Below, piece by piece: positions 18,545 through 27,295 of a stretch of DNA of 64,000 nt (position 1 is its first letter; each line of letters starts with the position of its first letter). Below the pieces are notes generated by a model. It was not told the origin of the DNA. It saw only the letters and a list, made by a program, of their open reading frames with translations, and made no database searches. Source of the DNA: Chloroflexota bacterium (GTDB lineage: Bacteria; Chloroflexota; Anaerolineae; Caldilineales; Caldilineaceae); assembly GCA_016861025.1 (NCBI GenBank), contig BOKO01000003.1, positions 200,001 through 264,000 on the forward strand. The letters are read 5' to 3'. The position numbers and the translations under genes are program-made.

Positions 18545-19054
18545 ATGAACGTATATGAAGCAATCCATACTATGCTGGCGGTGCGTTCCTACGCCGATAA
18601 GCCGATCCCTGCCGACGCAGTGCGGCGTATCGTCGAGGCGGGATGGCTCACCGGCAGCAGCATGAACATGCAGCCCTGGCATTTCATCGTCGTGGAGGAG
18701 CGCGCGACTTTGCGGCAGCTTGGCGCGTTGGCGCGCAGCGGGCCGTATATCGCCGAGGCGCCGTTGGCAATCGCCGTGGTGATCGAACGCACCACCTACG
18801 CCGTCTCCGACGCCAGCCGCGCCATCCAGTCGATGATGCTGGCGGCGTGGGCGGAGGGCATCGGCTCGAATTGGGTCGGCTTTCACGGGCTGGACGCGGC
18901 GAAACCGGTGCTCGGCGTGCCGGAGACGCTTGATTTGTTTGCCATCATTCCGTTCGGCTATCCGGCACAGCCGATTGGAAAAGGCAAAAAGCGCCGCAAA
19001 CCGCTGGAAACGGTGGCGCACCGCGAACGTTTCGATCAGCCATTCACAGGTTAA
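18545..19054 (+). CDS. Nitroreductase-family FMN protein
   Basis: The 169-residue protein starts with the family's hallmark (AIHTMLAVRSYADKPI) and continues with GSSMNMQPWHFIVV and AIQSMMLAAWAEGIGSNWVG. These FMN/NAD(P)H enzymes reduce nitro groups, quinones or related electrophiles. The short length fits the single-domain subfamily. The ATG at 18545 follows GAGGAG. It opens a run of small plus-strand genes that look like a detoxification group. Confidence 0.85.
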   Translation: MNVYEAIHTMLAVRSYADKPIPADAVRRIVEAGWLTGSSMNMQPWHFIVVEERATLRQLGALARSGPYIAEAPLAIAVVIERTTYAVSDASRAIQSMMLAAWAEGIGSNWVGFHGLDAAKPVLGVPETLDLFAIIPFGYPAQPIGKGKKRRKPLETVAHRERFDQPFTG

Positions 19055-19081
19055 AGACTCAAAGATAGAGGGAGGAGACCC

Positions 19082-19579
19082 ATGAAAACACCCGAAGCAA
19101 TCCGTCCCCGCTTCCCGACCGGTTATATCGAGGACGCCAAGAGCTTCGTGCCGTGGAGCCACGTCGAACAGCGGTTGACCGATGCGATCAACTACTGGCT
19201 GTGCACTGTGCGACCGAATGGCCGCCCGCACGCCATCCCCAAGTGGGCGGTCTATGTGGCCGAAAAAATCTACTTCGACGGCAGCCCGGAGACGCGCCAT
19301 GCACGCAACATCGCCGCACAGCCGGCCGTCACCGTGCATCTGGAAAGCGGCAGCGATGTCGTGATCGTCGATGGCATGGCGCGCGCCATCGACAGGCCGG
19401 CGCCGGCGTTGGCGGAAGCCATCGCGCAGGCGTATCGAGCGAAATACACAGCGCTAGGTTACGCCCCGACGGCGGACGCGTGGGACAACGGCGGTCTCTT
19501 CGAAATTACGCCGCTCACCGTCATCGCCTGGACGCAGTTCACGGACAATCCCACCAAGTTCGTGCTGGAGCAGTCATGA
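19082..19579 (+). CDS. Pyridoxamine-phosphate-oxidase-like flavin/F420-binding protein
   Basis: The 165-residue split-barrel protein (YWLCTVRPNGRPHAIPKWAVYV; IYFDGSPETRHARNI; VTVHLESGSDVVIVDG) belongs to the PPOX-like superfamily that binds FMN, F420 or haem. No residue set assigns it to true PdxH. GGAGG precedes the ATG, and it lies 27 bp after the nitroreductase, so both may form a redox pair. Confidence 0.8.
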   Translation: MKTPEAIRPRFPTGYIEDAKSFVPWSHVEQRLTDAINYWLCTVRPNGRPHAIPKWAVYVAEKIYFDGSPETRHARNIAAQPAVTVHLESGSDVVIVDGMARAIDRPAPALAEAIAQAYRAKYTALGYAPTADAWDNGGLFEITPLTVIAWTQFTDNPTKFVLEQS

Positions 19580-19628
19580 GTGGCGACAACATATACAACA
19601 CGCAACATGGAGCGAAAGGCAGTAATCA

Positions 19629-19904
19629 ATGTACTACATCCTGTTCTATAATTACGTTCCCGACATCCTGGAACGCCGCGGACCCTACCGCAGCGAGCAT
19701 CTGGCTGGCGCCCAGGCTGCATACAATCGCGGCGAGCTGGTGATGGCCGGCGCGCTGGCGGAGCCGGTGGATCGCGCCGTACTCATTTTCAAAGTCGACG
19801 ATCCGCAAGTCATCGAAGCGTTTGTGCACAACGACCCGTATGTCAAAGCCGGGTTGGTCACGTCCTGGCAGATTCGCCCGTGGACCGTTGTGATCGGAGG
19901 CTGA
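19629..19904 (+). CDS. YciI-like protein
   Basis: The 91-residue ferredoxin-like protein has YciI features: an N-terminal aromatic strand, RSEHLAGAQAAYNRGELVMAGAL, and a C-terminal HNDPYVKAGLVTSWQIRPW with the His-Asp pair conserved in this family. Biochemical role is unknown. It is 7 bp upstream of the DinB gene. Confidence 0.82.
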   Translation: MYYILFYNYVPDILERRGPYRSEHLAGAQAAYNRGELVMAGALAEPVDRAVLIFKVDDPQVIEAFVHNDPYVKAGLVTSWQIRPWTVVIGG

Positions 19905-19911
19905 ACCACTT

Positions 19912-20415
19912 ATGCGCATCGACGACATTCGCCTGCTCTACGCTTACAACGCCTGGGCCAACGACCGCATCATGACCACCGCCGCCGCGCTGACGCCGGA
20001 GCAACTGCACGCGCCCGCCGTGCCCGACCCCGGTTACGGCACGATCTTCGGCTCGCTGGTGCACCTGCTCGAAGCTGAGCACGCCTGGCGCGTGGTGCTG
20101 GAAACGGGTGACTGGCCCGAAATGTTGACGCCTGACGACTTCCCGACGCTGGACGCACTGGCGACCTTCTGGCGCACCGAGGCAGCCGCCATGCAAGCAT
20201 ACCTGGCGCGGCTCACCGACGCCGACATGGACGGCATCACGCGCTACGCGGTAGAGGAGGGTGGTTACCGGGAGCGTGTGCGCTGGCATTGTCTGGTGCA
20301 TGTGGTCAATCACGGCACTTACCATCGCGGCGAAGTCGCCGCGATGTTGACCGGACAAGGACACTCGCCGGGCGAACTAGACTTCACCCTCTTTCTGCGC
20401 TCAATGGAAGTCTGA
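19912..20415 (+). CDS. DinB/YfiT-family putative metalloenzyme
   Basis: The 167-residue four-helix bundle protein shows the DinB metal triad pattern: a His after LVHLLEAEH (about residue 50) and HVVNHGTYHRGEVAAM near 125-140, plus the N-terminal YNAWANDRI typical of the family. Members are thiol S-transferases or unknown metalloproteins. The context of nitroreductase, PPOX-like and YciI genes supports a thiol or detoxification role, by inference. Confidence 0.85.
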   Translation: MRIDDIRLLYAYNAWANDRIMTTAAALTPEQLHAPAVPDPGYGTIFGSLVHLLEAEHAWRVVLETGDWPEMLTPDDFPTLDALATFWRTEAAAMQAYLARLTDADMDGITRYAVEEGGYRERVRWHCLVHVVNHGTYHRGEVAAMLTGQGHSPGELDFTLFLRSMEV

Positions 20416-20448
20416 GCGTTTACTTGTCCCTTCCAACCAGGAGGCAAC

Positions 20449-21207
20449 ATGCAACCAACCAACGTCTATCAAGGGATGTTCGCGGAGACGATCCCGCTAA
20501 GAGGCGCCAATAGCGATATTATCAACGCCTACTTTGCGCGTCCGCTGGGACCTGGCCCCTTTCCCGGCGTGGTGCTGATTCATCACATGCCAGGCTGGGA
20601 TGATTGGTACTTCGAGGCAACGCGCAAGTTTGCCGCCCACGGTTACGCGGCGCTGGCGCCCAATCTCTACGCCCGCGCCGGGCACGGAATGCCGGACGAT
20701 GTGGCTGCCAAAGTGCGCGCGGCGGGCGGCGTGCCTGACGACCAGGCGGTGGGCGATGTCGAGGGCGCGCTGCACTTTCTACAATCGTTGCAGTACGTCA
20801 ACGGCAAGGTCGGCGTCTTTGGCACCTGTTCGGGCGGGCGACACGCGTATCTGGCCGCGTGCCGGGTGAAGGGCTTTGCCGCGTGCGCCGATCTGTGGGG
20901 CGGCGGCGTGGTGATGAGTGCAGCCGACCTGACGCCCAATCGCCCGGTTGCGCCGATCGACTACACGGCAAACCTGAGCTGTCCGCTGCTTGGTCTCTTC
21001 GGCGAAGAGGATCACAGCCCGACGCCGGCGCAGGTTGCGCAGCATGAAGCCGCGCTGAAACAACACGGCAAGCAGTACGAGTTCCACATGTACGCCGGCG
21101 CCGGGCATGGCTTCTTTTACCACGACCGCCCGATGTATCGGCAGGCGCAGGCGGTGGATGGCTGGCAGAAGGTCTTCGCCTTTTTCGAGCAGCACTTGAG
21201 GAGCTGA
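20449..21207 (+). CDS. Dienelactone hydrolase family protein
   Basis: The 252-residue alpha/beta hydrolase has the DLH nucleophile elbow GTCSGG, where the Cys takes the nucleophile position, an Asp in FGEEDHSPTP and a His in GAGHGFFY. Classical enzymes open dienelactones; many homologues act on other esters. GGAGG precedes the ATG. The next gene starts 2 bp downstream. Confidence 0.86.
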   Translation: MQPTNVYQGMFAETIPLRGANSDIINAYFARPLGPGPFPGVVLIHHMPGWDDWYFEATRKFAAHGYAALAPNLYARAGHGMPDDVAAKVRAAGGVPDDQAVGDVEGALHFLQSLQYVNGKVGVFGTCSGGRHAYLAACRVKGFAACADLWGGGVVMSAADLTPNRPVAPIDYTANLSCPLLGLFGEEDHSPTPAQVAQHEAALKQHGKQYEFHMYAGAGHGFFYHDRPMYRQAQAVDGWQKVFAFFEQHLRS

Positions 21208-21209
21208 GC

Positions 21210-21488
21210 ATGTGCACGATGATCGTCAATCAGGTGGCTGTCGAGGGCTACGGCAAGGGCGCAGGCGGTTGGTTCGATGTCCGCCAGGCCAACGTGGCGT
21301 ATGACCACCCCTTTCACGCGCCGCTGGAACATGCGCTCACCATCGACTTCGTGAACGAGGCGCTGGGGCCATCGGCGCGCGTGGCTGTGGAGTTGACGCC
21401 TGCCGCCGCGCGTGAGCTGGTCAACACCATCCTCACGGTGTTGGAACGGGCGGAGGTGGGCGGCTTTCTGGAGGAATCACATGGCTGA
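21210..21488 (+). CDS. Small DUF6295-type protein
   Basis: The 92-residue protein begins MCTMIVNQVAVEG and contains GGWFDVRQANVAYDHPFHAP. I recognise this as the DUF6295 pattern, though from memory. Function unknown. It overlaps the downstream DUF1801 gene by 8 bp and follows the dienelactone hydrolase by 2 bp, so all three are co-translated. Confidence 0.68.
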   Translation: MCTMIVNQVAVEGYGKGAGGWFDVRQANVAYDHPFHAPLEHALTIDFVNEALGPSARVAVELTPAAARELVNTILTVLERAEVGGFLEESHG

Positions 21489-21897
21489 GCTCAAGACCAG
21501 GGAGAACGACCAGAGCGTCGACGCCTTTCTTGCTCTGGTGGAAGACCCGCGCAAACGCGCAGATTGCTACACGCTGATTGACCTGATGCAGGCGGCGGTG
21601 GGTGAGAAGCCGCGCATGTGGGGCGACGCCATTGTCGGCTTTGGACGCTATCGCTACACCTATGCCACCGGGCGCGCTGGCGAGTGGCCGCTGGTCGCCT
21701 TTTCGCCGCGCAAGCAGAACCTGACGCTCTACATCATGGCTGGCTTTGAGCAGTATGATGACCTGCTCGGCAAGCTGGGCAAGCACACGACCGGCAAATC
21801 CTGTCTTTATGTCAAACGACTGAGCGACCTGAATATGGATGCGCTCAAGACGCTGATCGAAGCTTCGGTCGCGCACATGCAGGCAACCAATCTGTGA
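21481..21897 (+). CDS. DUF1801-family protein
   Basis: The 138-residue protein has the DUF1801/YdhG-like plan: MWGDAIVGFGRYRYTY, then FSPRKQNLTLYIM and GKSCLYVKRLSDLNMDALKTLI. These small cytoplasmic proteins have no settled function. The ATG at 21481 lies inside the upstream gene (8-bp overlap); the longer frame from 21412 is unlikely. Confidence 0.78.
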   Translation: MAELKTRENDQSVDAFLALVEDPRKRADCYTLIDLMQAAVGEKPRMWGDAIVGFGRYRYTYATGRAGEWPLVAFSPRKQNLTLYIMAGFEQYDDLLGKLGKHTTGKSCLYVKRLSDLNMDALKTLIEASVAHMQATNL

Positions 21898-21904
21898 GCG
21901 TCAC

Positions 21905-22675
21905 ATGAACATTCGCTTCGAACGCGTCGAGCTGCCAGAGATCAAACCGGTGCTGGCGGCGCATCTATTGGCCCTGTCATCACCCATCGACTCCTTCCTG
22001 GAGGATCACCTCCTGCAATCGTTGCATTACCGCATCCTGGCCGATGGCGCTGGCGTCGGCTGGACGGCGATTCACAATCAGAGTCTGATCACCCATTTCA
22101 GCATGGCGGCGTCACACCGTCACCTGGGCCAGCGCGTCTTTGCCCAGGTGCGCAGGCTGGAGCAGGTGCGTGGAGCCTATGTCCCCACCTGTGACGAGTT
22201 CTTCCTGGCGCACGCGCTCGACGACTATCGATTGCTGGAAAAACAGGCGTACTTCTTCCAGGCGCGGCCCGCTGTGCAACGCCCGCCCGCGCCATCCGGT
22301 TTGACGCACCGCCGCGCTCACAGCGACGACATCGAACAGATGACGGTGCTGATCGGCGACTTCTTCGACCGCGTGGAGTGGCGCGTCGCCGACGGACAGA
22401 TTTACGTGGCGGAACGGGATGGCGAGGCGGTCGGCTTTGGTGTGATCGAGCGCAGCACACTCTACCCCGCCGCCGCCAGCATCGGCATGATCACGGTCGA
22501 GACGCAGCGCGGCCAGGGCATCGGCACAGCGATCATCGGTGCGCTATTGGAAGAGTGTGAACGCCAGCAACTTATGGCGATTGCCGGCTGCTGGTATTAC
22601 AATCACTTCTCCAAGCAGACGCTGGAGAAAGCGGGCATGTACACACAGACCCGCTTGCTCAAAGTGAGTTATTGA
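21905..22675 (+). CDS. GNAT N-acetyltransferase
   Basis: The 256-residue protein has an atypical N-terminal domain (about 1-125) and a C-terminal GNAT core: IYVAERDGEAVGFGVIE, then ITVETQRGQGIGTAIIGALLEECERQ and FSKQTLEKAGMYT. The substrate cannot be read. It starts 7 bp after the DUF1801 gene and ends 68 bp before another GNAT gene. Confidence 0.78.
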   Translation: MNIRFERVELPEIKPVLAAHLLALSSPIDSFLEDHLLQSLHYRILADGAGVGWTAIHNQSLITHFSMAASHRHLGQRVFAQVRRLEQVRGAYVPTCDEFFLAHALDDYRLLEKQAYFFQARPAVQRPPAPSGLTHRRAHSDDIEQMTVLIGDFFDRVEWRVADGQIYVAERDGEAVGFGVIERSTLYPAAASIGMITVETQRGQGIGTAIIGALLEECERQQLMAIAGCWYYNHFSKQTLEKAGMYTQTRLLKVSY

Positions 22676-22743
22676 GAGACTCTTGGGAGAAACTCTATCG
22701 ACGCAAAGACGCGGCCAGGGGAAGCAAGAGAACAGGTCAGGCA

Positions 22744-23313
22744 ATGATACAGCGAATGGTGACAACCTACCATTTAGAAATGAATGATCCCAGCCAGCTC
22801 AATCGGGCGCGGCCACTGGCTGACCCATGCACGGTGGTGCGCGCCGAAATCTTGACGCCGGAGTTGAGCCGCTTTTTCTACACGGCGGTCGGCGGCAACT
22901 GGTACTGGATCATGCGGCTGCCGTGGAGCTACGTCGACTGGCAGGCGCTGCTGAGTCAACCCGGCTTCGAGACCTGGTATGGCCTCTATCGTGGGACGCC
23001 CATCGGTTACTTCGAGCTGCTGCCGCACACCGATGGCTCGGTCGAGATCGACAGCTTTGGCTTGCTGCCGCACTTTATCGGGCGCGGCTTTGGCGGGCAG
23101 TTGCTCACTGCCGCCATCGAGCGGGCGTGGGCGAAAGGGGCGAACCGCGTCACGGTCCACACCTGTTCGCTGGATGGGCCACATGCGCTGCGCAACTATC
23201 AGGCGCGCGGCTTCCGCCTGGTGCGCGAGGAGCACGACGAACGCACGCTGCCTGATACGCCGCTAGGGCCGTGGCCCGGCGCTTTCCCTGTTGCACCCGA
23301 CGAGGAAGCATAA
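22744..23313 (+). CDS. GNAT N-acetyltransferase
   Basis: The 189-residue protein has GNAT motifs VEIDSFGLLPHFIGRGFGGQLL (acetyl-CoA loop) and HALRNYQARGFRLVREE. The aromatic N-terminal part (WYWIMRLPWSYVDW) is shared with a subgroup of uncharacterised acetyltransferases. The ATG at 22744 follows AGGTCAGG; ATG 22756 is an alternative. The downstream lipase-like gene begins 3 bp after its stop. Confidence 0.78.
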   Translation: MIQRMVTTYHLEMNDPSQLNRARPLADPCTVVRAEILTPELSRFFYTAVGGNWYWIMRLPWSYVDWQALLSQPGFETWYGLYRGTPIGYFELLPHTDGSVEIDSFGLLPHFIGRGFGGQLLTAAIERAWAKGANRVTVHTCSLDGPHALRNYQARGFRLVREEHDERTLPDTPLGPWPGAFPVAPDEEA

Positions 23314-23316
23314 CCC

Positions 23317-24477
23317 ATGCACCTTCATCCCGCCGACCTGCGCGGTCTGAGCCGGCTGGCAATCACCGCGACGACGCGCATCACCGACCTGGTCGAGACG
23401 ATGCACGCTACGGTGACCGCGCCGCCGCAGATTCGCCCCACCATCACCGAGCGACGCACGCGCGGCATCACCGGCTTCGTCTACGGCAACGTGCGCGGCG
23501 TCACCCATCTGGTCGGCGGCGCCATCGACCTGGCGTTGGCGCCGTTTGCTGCGCTGCTCGACGCACCGGCGACGACCGATGAGCGCGAGGCGCTGCTGGC
23601 GGTGCTCAACGGCGTGGTGGGCGATCATCTGGCGGCGACGCACAACCCGCTGGCGATCCAGCCGCAACTGCACCGACATGACGCAACGCCAGCGACAGGC
23701 AAGGTTGTCGTGCTGGTGCATGGGCTGTGCATGAACGACCGGCAGTGGCGGCGCAAAGGACACGACCACGGCGCGGCGCTGGCGCGTGACCTGGGCTACA
23801 CGCCGCTCTACGCCCACTACAACAGCGGGCAGCACATTTCGACCAACGGACGCATCCTTGCCGACCTGCTGGAAACGACGCTGGCGGATTGGCCCCAGTC
23901 GATCGACGAGATGGTGATCATCGGACACAGCATGGGCGGGCTAGTGGCGCGCAGCGCATGTCACTACGCGGCGGAGGCGGGGCATCGCTGGTCCCAGTCG
24001 CTGGGCAAGCTGATCTTTCTGGGCACGCCGCACCACGGTTCGCCGTGGGAGCGCGGCGGCAACTGGATCGACATCGGGCTGGGCATGATCTCCTACACTG
24101 CGCCTTTTGCGCGGCTGGGCAAGCTGCGCAGCGCCGGCATCACCGATCTGCGTCACGGCAGCCTGCTCGATGAAGACTGGATCGACCACGACCGCTTTGC
24201 CACCAACCACGACGTGCGCCGTCCGCTGCCGCTGCCCGCGGGCGTGTGCTGCTATGCCGTGGCCGCAGCGCTGGATGAAAGCGAAGCCGGCTATATCAGC
24301 AACCTGATCGGCGATGGGCTGGTGCCGCTGGCGAGCGCACACGGTCAGCACGCGCAGGAGGAGCTGCATCTCGGCATTCCCGAAGCACAGCGCTGGACTG
24401 GGTATGGGATGCATCACCTTGATTTGCTCGACCGCCCCGAAGTATACGATCAACTGTGTACGTGGCTTGCTGTATAA
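23317..24477 (+). CDS. Alpha/beta hydrolase, PGAP1/lipase-like
   Basis: The 386-residue protein has a hydrolase core: oxyanion segment VVLVHGLCMND (about 130), nucleophile elbow IGHSMGG (Ser about 210), then FLGTPHHGSPWERGG as in PGAP1-like and class-3 lipases, and a late His in MHHLDLL. The first 110 residues are a non-catalytic extension. No signal peptide is visible. It probably cleaves an ester or lipid; the substrate is unknown. Confidence 0.82.
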   Translation: MHLHPADLRGLSRLAITATTRITDLVETMHATVTAPPQIRPTITERRTRGITGFVYGNVRGVTHLVGGAIDLALAPFAALLDAPATTDEREALLAVLNGVVGDHLAATHNPLAIQPQLHRHDATPATGKVVVLVHGLCMNDRQWRRKGHDHGAALARDLGYTPLYAHYNSGQHISTNGRILADLLETTLADWPQSIDEMVIIGHSMGGLVARSACHYAAEAGHRWSQSLGKLIFLGTPHHGSPWERGGNWIDIGLGMISYTAPFARLGKLRSAGITDLRHGSLLDEDWIDHDRFATNHDVRRPLPLPAGVCCYAVAAALDESEAGYISNLIGDGLVPLASAHGQHAQEELHLGIPEAQRWTGYGMHHLDLLDRPEVYDQLCTWLAV

Positions 24478-24505
24478 ACGAATCTACATCCGTTGGAGAG
24501 CAATC

Positions 24506-26464
24506 ATGACTTCACCATCTTTTCCGCCGCTGATTCCTCGCCAGGTGTTCTTTGGCAATCCCGATCACTCCTCTGTGCAAATCAGCGCAGACGGCGTCTG
24601 GCTTGCCTATCTGGCGCCACACAACGATGTCCTCAATGTCTGGCTTGCACCGCGTGACGACCTCTCCGCTGCGCGCCCGTTGACGCACGACACGGGCAGG
24701 GGCGTGCGCTTTTTCCTGTGGGCGTATACCGGCCGCCACATCTTGTACATTCAAGACAAAAACGGCGATGAGAACTGGCGTCTCTACTGTGTCGATGTTA
24801 CGACCGACGAGACGAAAGACTTGACGCCTTTCGAGGGTGTGCAGACGCAGTTCAATCACGCCAGCTATCGTCATCCCGACGAAGTCATCATCCGGCTGAA
24901 CCACCGTGACCCACAGTGGCACGATCTGTACCGCGTCCATCTGATCACGGGCGAACTGACGTTGCTCGAAGAGAATAATCAATTCATGGACTTCGTGCTC
25001 GATGACGACTATCGCCTACAGTTTGCGCTGCAGATGACGGCGGAAGGTGGGCTGGACATATTCCGTCGCCGCGAGGGTGCATGGCACGTCTGGTCGACGA
25101 TTCCGCCGGAAGATATGTTGACGACCGGGCCAATCGGATTCGACAAAGAGGGCGTCACCCTCTATCTGAAGGATAGCCGCGGTCGCAACACGTCGGCGCT
25201 GGTCGCGCAACATCTGGAAACGGGCGCGATCACGCTGCTCGCTGAAGACGCCCTGGCTGATGCACACGACGTGATCGTCCATCCCACAGAGAAGCACGTG
25301 CAGGCAGTGAGTTTTGTCTATGAGCGCAAACGATGGCAGGTGCTGGATTCGCTATTTGCGGCGGATCTGGCGTGGCTACGTGCGGAAGCCGATGGCGAGA
25401 TCGAGATCGCAAGCCGCACATTGGATGACCGTCTCTGGGTCGTGCTGTACCTGGTCGATGATGGCCCGGCGCGCTACTATCTCTATGATCGCCAAGAGCA
25501 CGCCCTGCACTTCCTCTTTACGAATCGCCAGGCGCTTGAAGGGTTGCCGCTGGCGCCGATGCACTCGGTCGTGATCCCCGCTCGCGATGGACTTAACCTG
25601 GTCGCCTATTATACGCTGCCAGTGAACAGCGACAGTGACGGCGATGGCATCCCTGACGCGCCCCTGCCGATGGTGTTCATGCCGCATGGCGGCCCCTGGG
25701 CGCGTGATAGTTGGGGGTTCAATCCCTGGCATCAGTGGATGGCGAACCGCGGCTATGCCGTGCTCTGCGTCAACTTCCGATCTTCGACCGGATTTGGCAA
25801 GGCATTTACCAACGCTGGCGATCTCGAATGGGGCGGCAAGATCCTTGAAGATCAGATCGACGCCGTACAGTGGGCGATTGCGCAGGGCATCGCCGCGGCG
25901 GACAAGGTCGCAATCATGGGCGGAAGCTTCGGCGGCTTTTCCGCGCTGGCCGGGCTGACCTTCTATCCTGAGATGTATGCATGCGGCGTCGATATTGTCG
26001 GGCCGTCCAATCTTGTGACACTGCTCGAATCGGTGCCGCCCTACTGGAAACCGATGATCGAGTTGTTCACAACGCGTGTCGGCGACCATCGCACCGAAGA
26101 GGGACGCGCGCTGCTGGTCAGCCATTCACCGTTGACCTACGTCCATCGCATCTGTCGCCCGCTGCTTATCGGTCAGGGCGCCAACGATCCGCGCGTCAAG
26201 CAGGCTGAATCGGACCAGATCGTTGAGGCAATGCAGAGGCGGCAAATTCCGGTCACCTATGTTCTCTATCCCGACGAGGGACATGGCTTTGCACGACCGG
26301 AAAACTGGCTGTCGTTCAACGCCATTGCCGAAGCATTTCTGGCTGAGTTCCTGGGCGGTCGTTTCCAGCCGGTCGGCGAGGACTTCGCCAACTCCAGCCT
26401 GCAAGTGTTGACTGGCGTCGACGGAGTGCCTGGTCTGGCAGAGGCGCTCAAGCTTGCCGCATGA
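24506..26464 (+). CDS. S9 family serine peptidase (prolyl oligopeptidase/acylaminoacyl-peptidase type)
   Basis: The 652-residue enzyme has a beta-propeller (about 1-360) and a C-terminal alpha/beta-hydrolase domain with the triad Ser474 (GGSFGG), Asp561 (GANDPR) and His593 (DEGHGF). It would trim short peptides in the cytoplasm. Just before the catalytic domain is SDSDGDGIPDAP, a calcium-loop-like insertion usually seen in extracellular repeat proteins. The ATG at 24506 follows GGAGAG; the longer open frame from 24314 shadows the lipase-like gene. Confidence 0.88.
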   Translation: MTSPSFPPLIPRQVFFGNPDHSSVQISADGVWLAYLAPHNDVLNVWLAPRDDLSAARPLTHDTGRGVRFFLWAYTGRHILYIQDKNGDENWRLYCVDVTTDETKDLTPFEGVQTQFNHASYRHPDEVIIRLNHRDPQWHDLYRVHLITGELTLLEENNQFMDFVLDDDYRLQFALQMTAEGGLDIFRRREGAWHVWSTIPPEDMLTTGPIGFDKEGVTLYLKDSRGRNTSALVAQHLETGAITLLAEDALADAHDVIVHPTEKHVQAVSFVYERKRWQVLDSLFAADLAWLRAEADGEIEIASRTLDDRLWVVLYLVDDGPARYYLYDRQEHALHFLFTNRQALEGLPLAPMHSVVIPARDGLNLVAYYTLPVNSDSDGDGIPDAPLPMVFMPHGGPWARDSWGFNPWHQWMANRGYAVLCVNFRSSTGFGKAFTNAGDLEWGGKILEDQIDAVQWAIAQGIAAADKVAIMGGSFGGFSALAGLTFYPEMYACGVDIVGPSNLVTLLESVPPYWKPMIELFTTRVGDHRTEEGRALLVSHSPLTYVHRICRPLLIGQGANDPRVKQAESDQIVEAMQRRQIPVTYVLYPDEGHGFARPENWLSFNAIAEAFLAEFLGGRFQPVGEDFANSSLQVLTGVDGVPGLAEALKLAA

Positions 26465-26510
26465 GGCAGCACGCGCCAGACCACACATACCTCGTATTTT
26501 CAGGGGGGGC

Positions 26511-27268
26511 ATGACCCGAAGCGAATTGCTCGATTCTTGGCGTCGCGAAGAAGCACAACCCTTCATTGGCTGGGATTTCAGCTATCTCGACGGACGCATG
26601 ATCGAGGAGGAGCCGCCGTGGGACTATATGGCGCGCGCCGCTGAATTGATGCGGCACGCGTCGTCCGTCGTCGATCTCGACACCGGCGGCGGTGAGCGTT
26701 TTCTAGAACTGCACCCGCACTGGCCCCCCAAAGTTGTGGCGACGGAGGAGTATCCGCCCAACCTGGCGCTGGCGACGGAACGGCTGGCGCCGCTGGGCGT
26801 GCAGGTGCTGAACGTGCGCATCACCGACGACGACCCGCTGCCCTTTGCCGACGGTGAGTTCGACCTGGTGCTCAACCGGCACAGCGCCTTCAACTCCGCA
26901 GAGGTTGCGCGCGTGCTGGCGCCGGGCGGCGTCTTTCTCACGCAGCAGGTGCACGGCTTATGGGCGGACGATCTGCACGCAGCGTTCGGCGTCACACCGC
27001 AGTGCCCGACGCCACGCCGGAGCGCTACGTCCCGCGCCTACAAGCCGCCGGCCTCACGATCGTCGATCTGCAGAACTGGCAGGGCGCGCTGCGCTTCACC
27101 GACGTAGGCGCCATCGTCTACTTTCTCAAAGCCGCGCCGTGGACGGCGCCCGGTTTTACTGTGGACACACACGCTTCACACCTTTTTGCGCTGCAGAGCC
27201 GCGTGGAGGCTGGCGAGGAGCTGCGGTTCACCGCGCGTAAATATCTAATCGAGGCCAGGAAACCGTGA
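26511..27268 (+). pseudogene. SAM-dependent methyltransferase, frameshifted
   Basis: The first frame from ATG 26511 gives a class-I methyltransferase start (VVDLDTGGGERFLEL, PFADGEFDLVLNRHSAF, VLAPGGVFLTQQVHG) and then becomes nonsense after about residue 165. The same protein resumes in another frame (TPERYVPRLQAAGLTIVDLQ, then FTDVGAIVYFLKAAPW, ending at 27268). One base appears lost near 27000-27010. This is either a real inactivation or a sequencing error. No slippery heptamer suggestive of programmed shifting was seen. Motif I has Asp-Thr-Gly-Gly-Gly, close to the usual glycine loop. Confidence 0.75.
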
Positions 27269-27295
27269 GCGCCGGCAAACAGATTGGCGCTCCCA

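Noticed and set aside
26990..27015. Programmed frameshift in the methyltransferase
   Set aside because: No slippery heptamer, downstream hairpin or internal Shine-Dalgarno pattern was seen; a simple indel is more likely.
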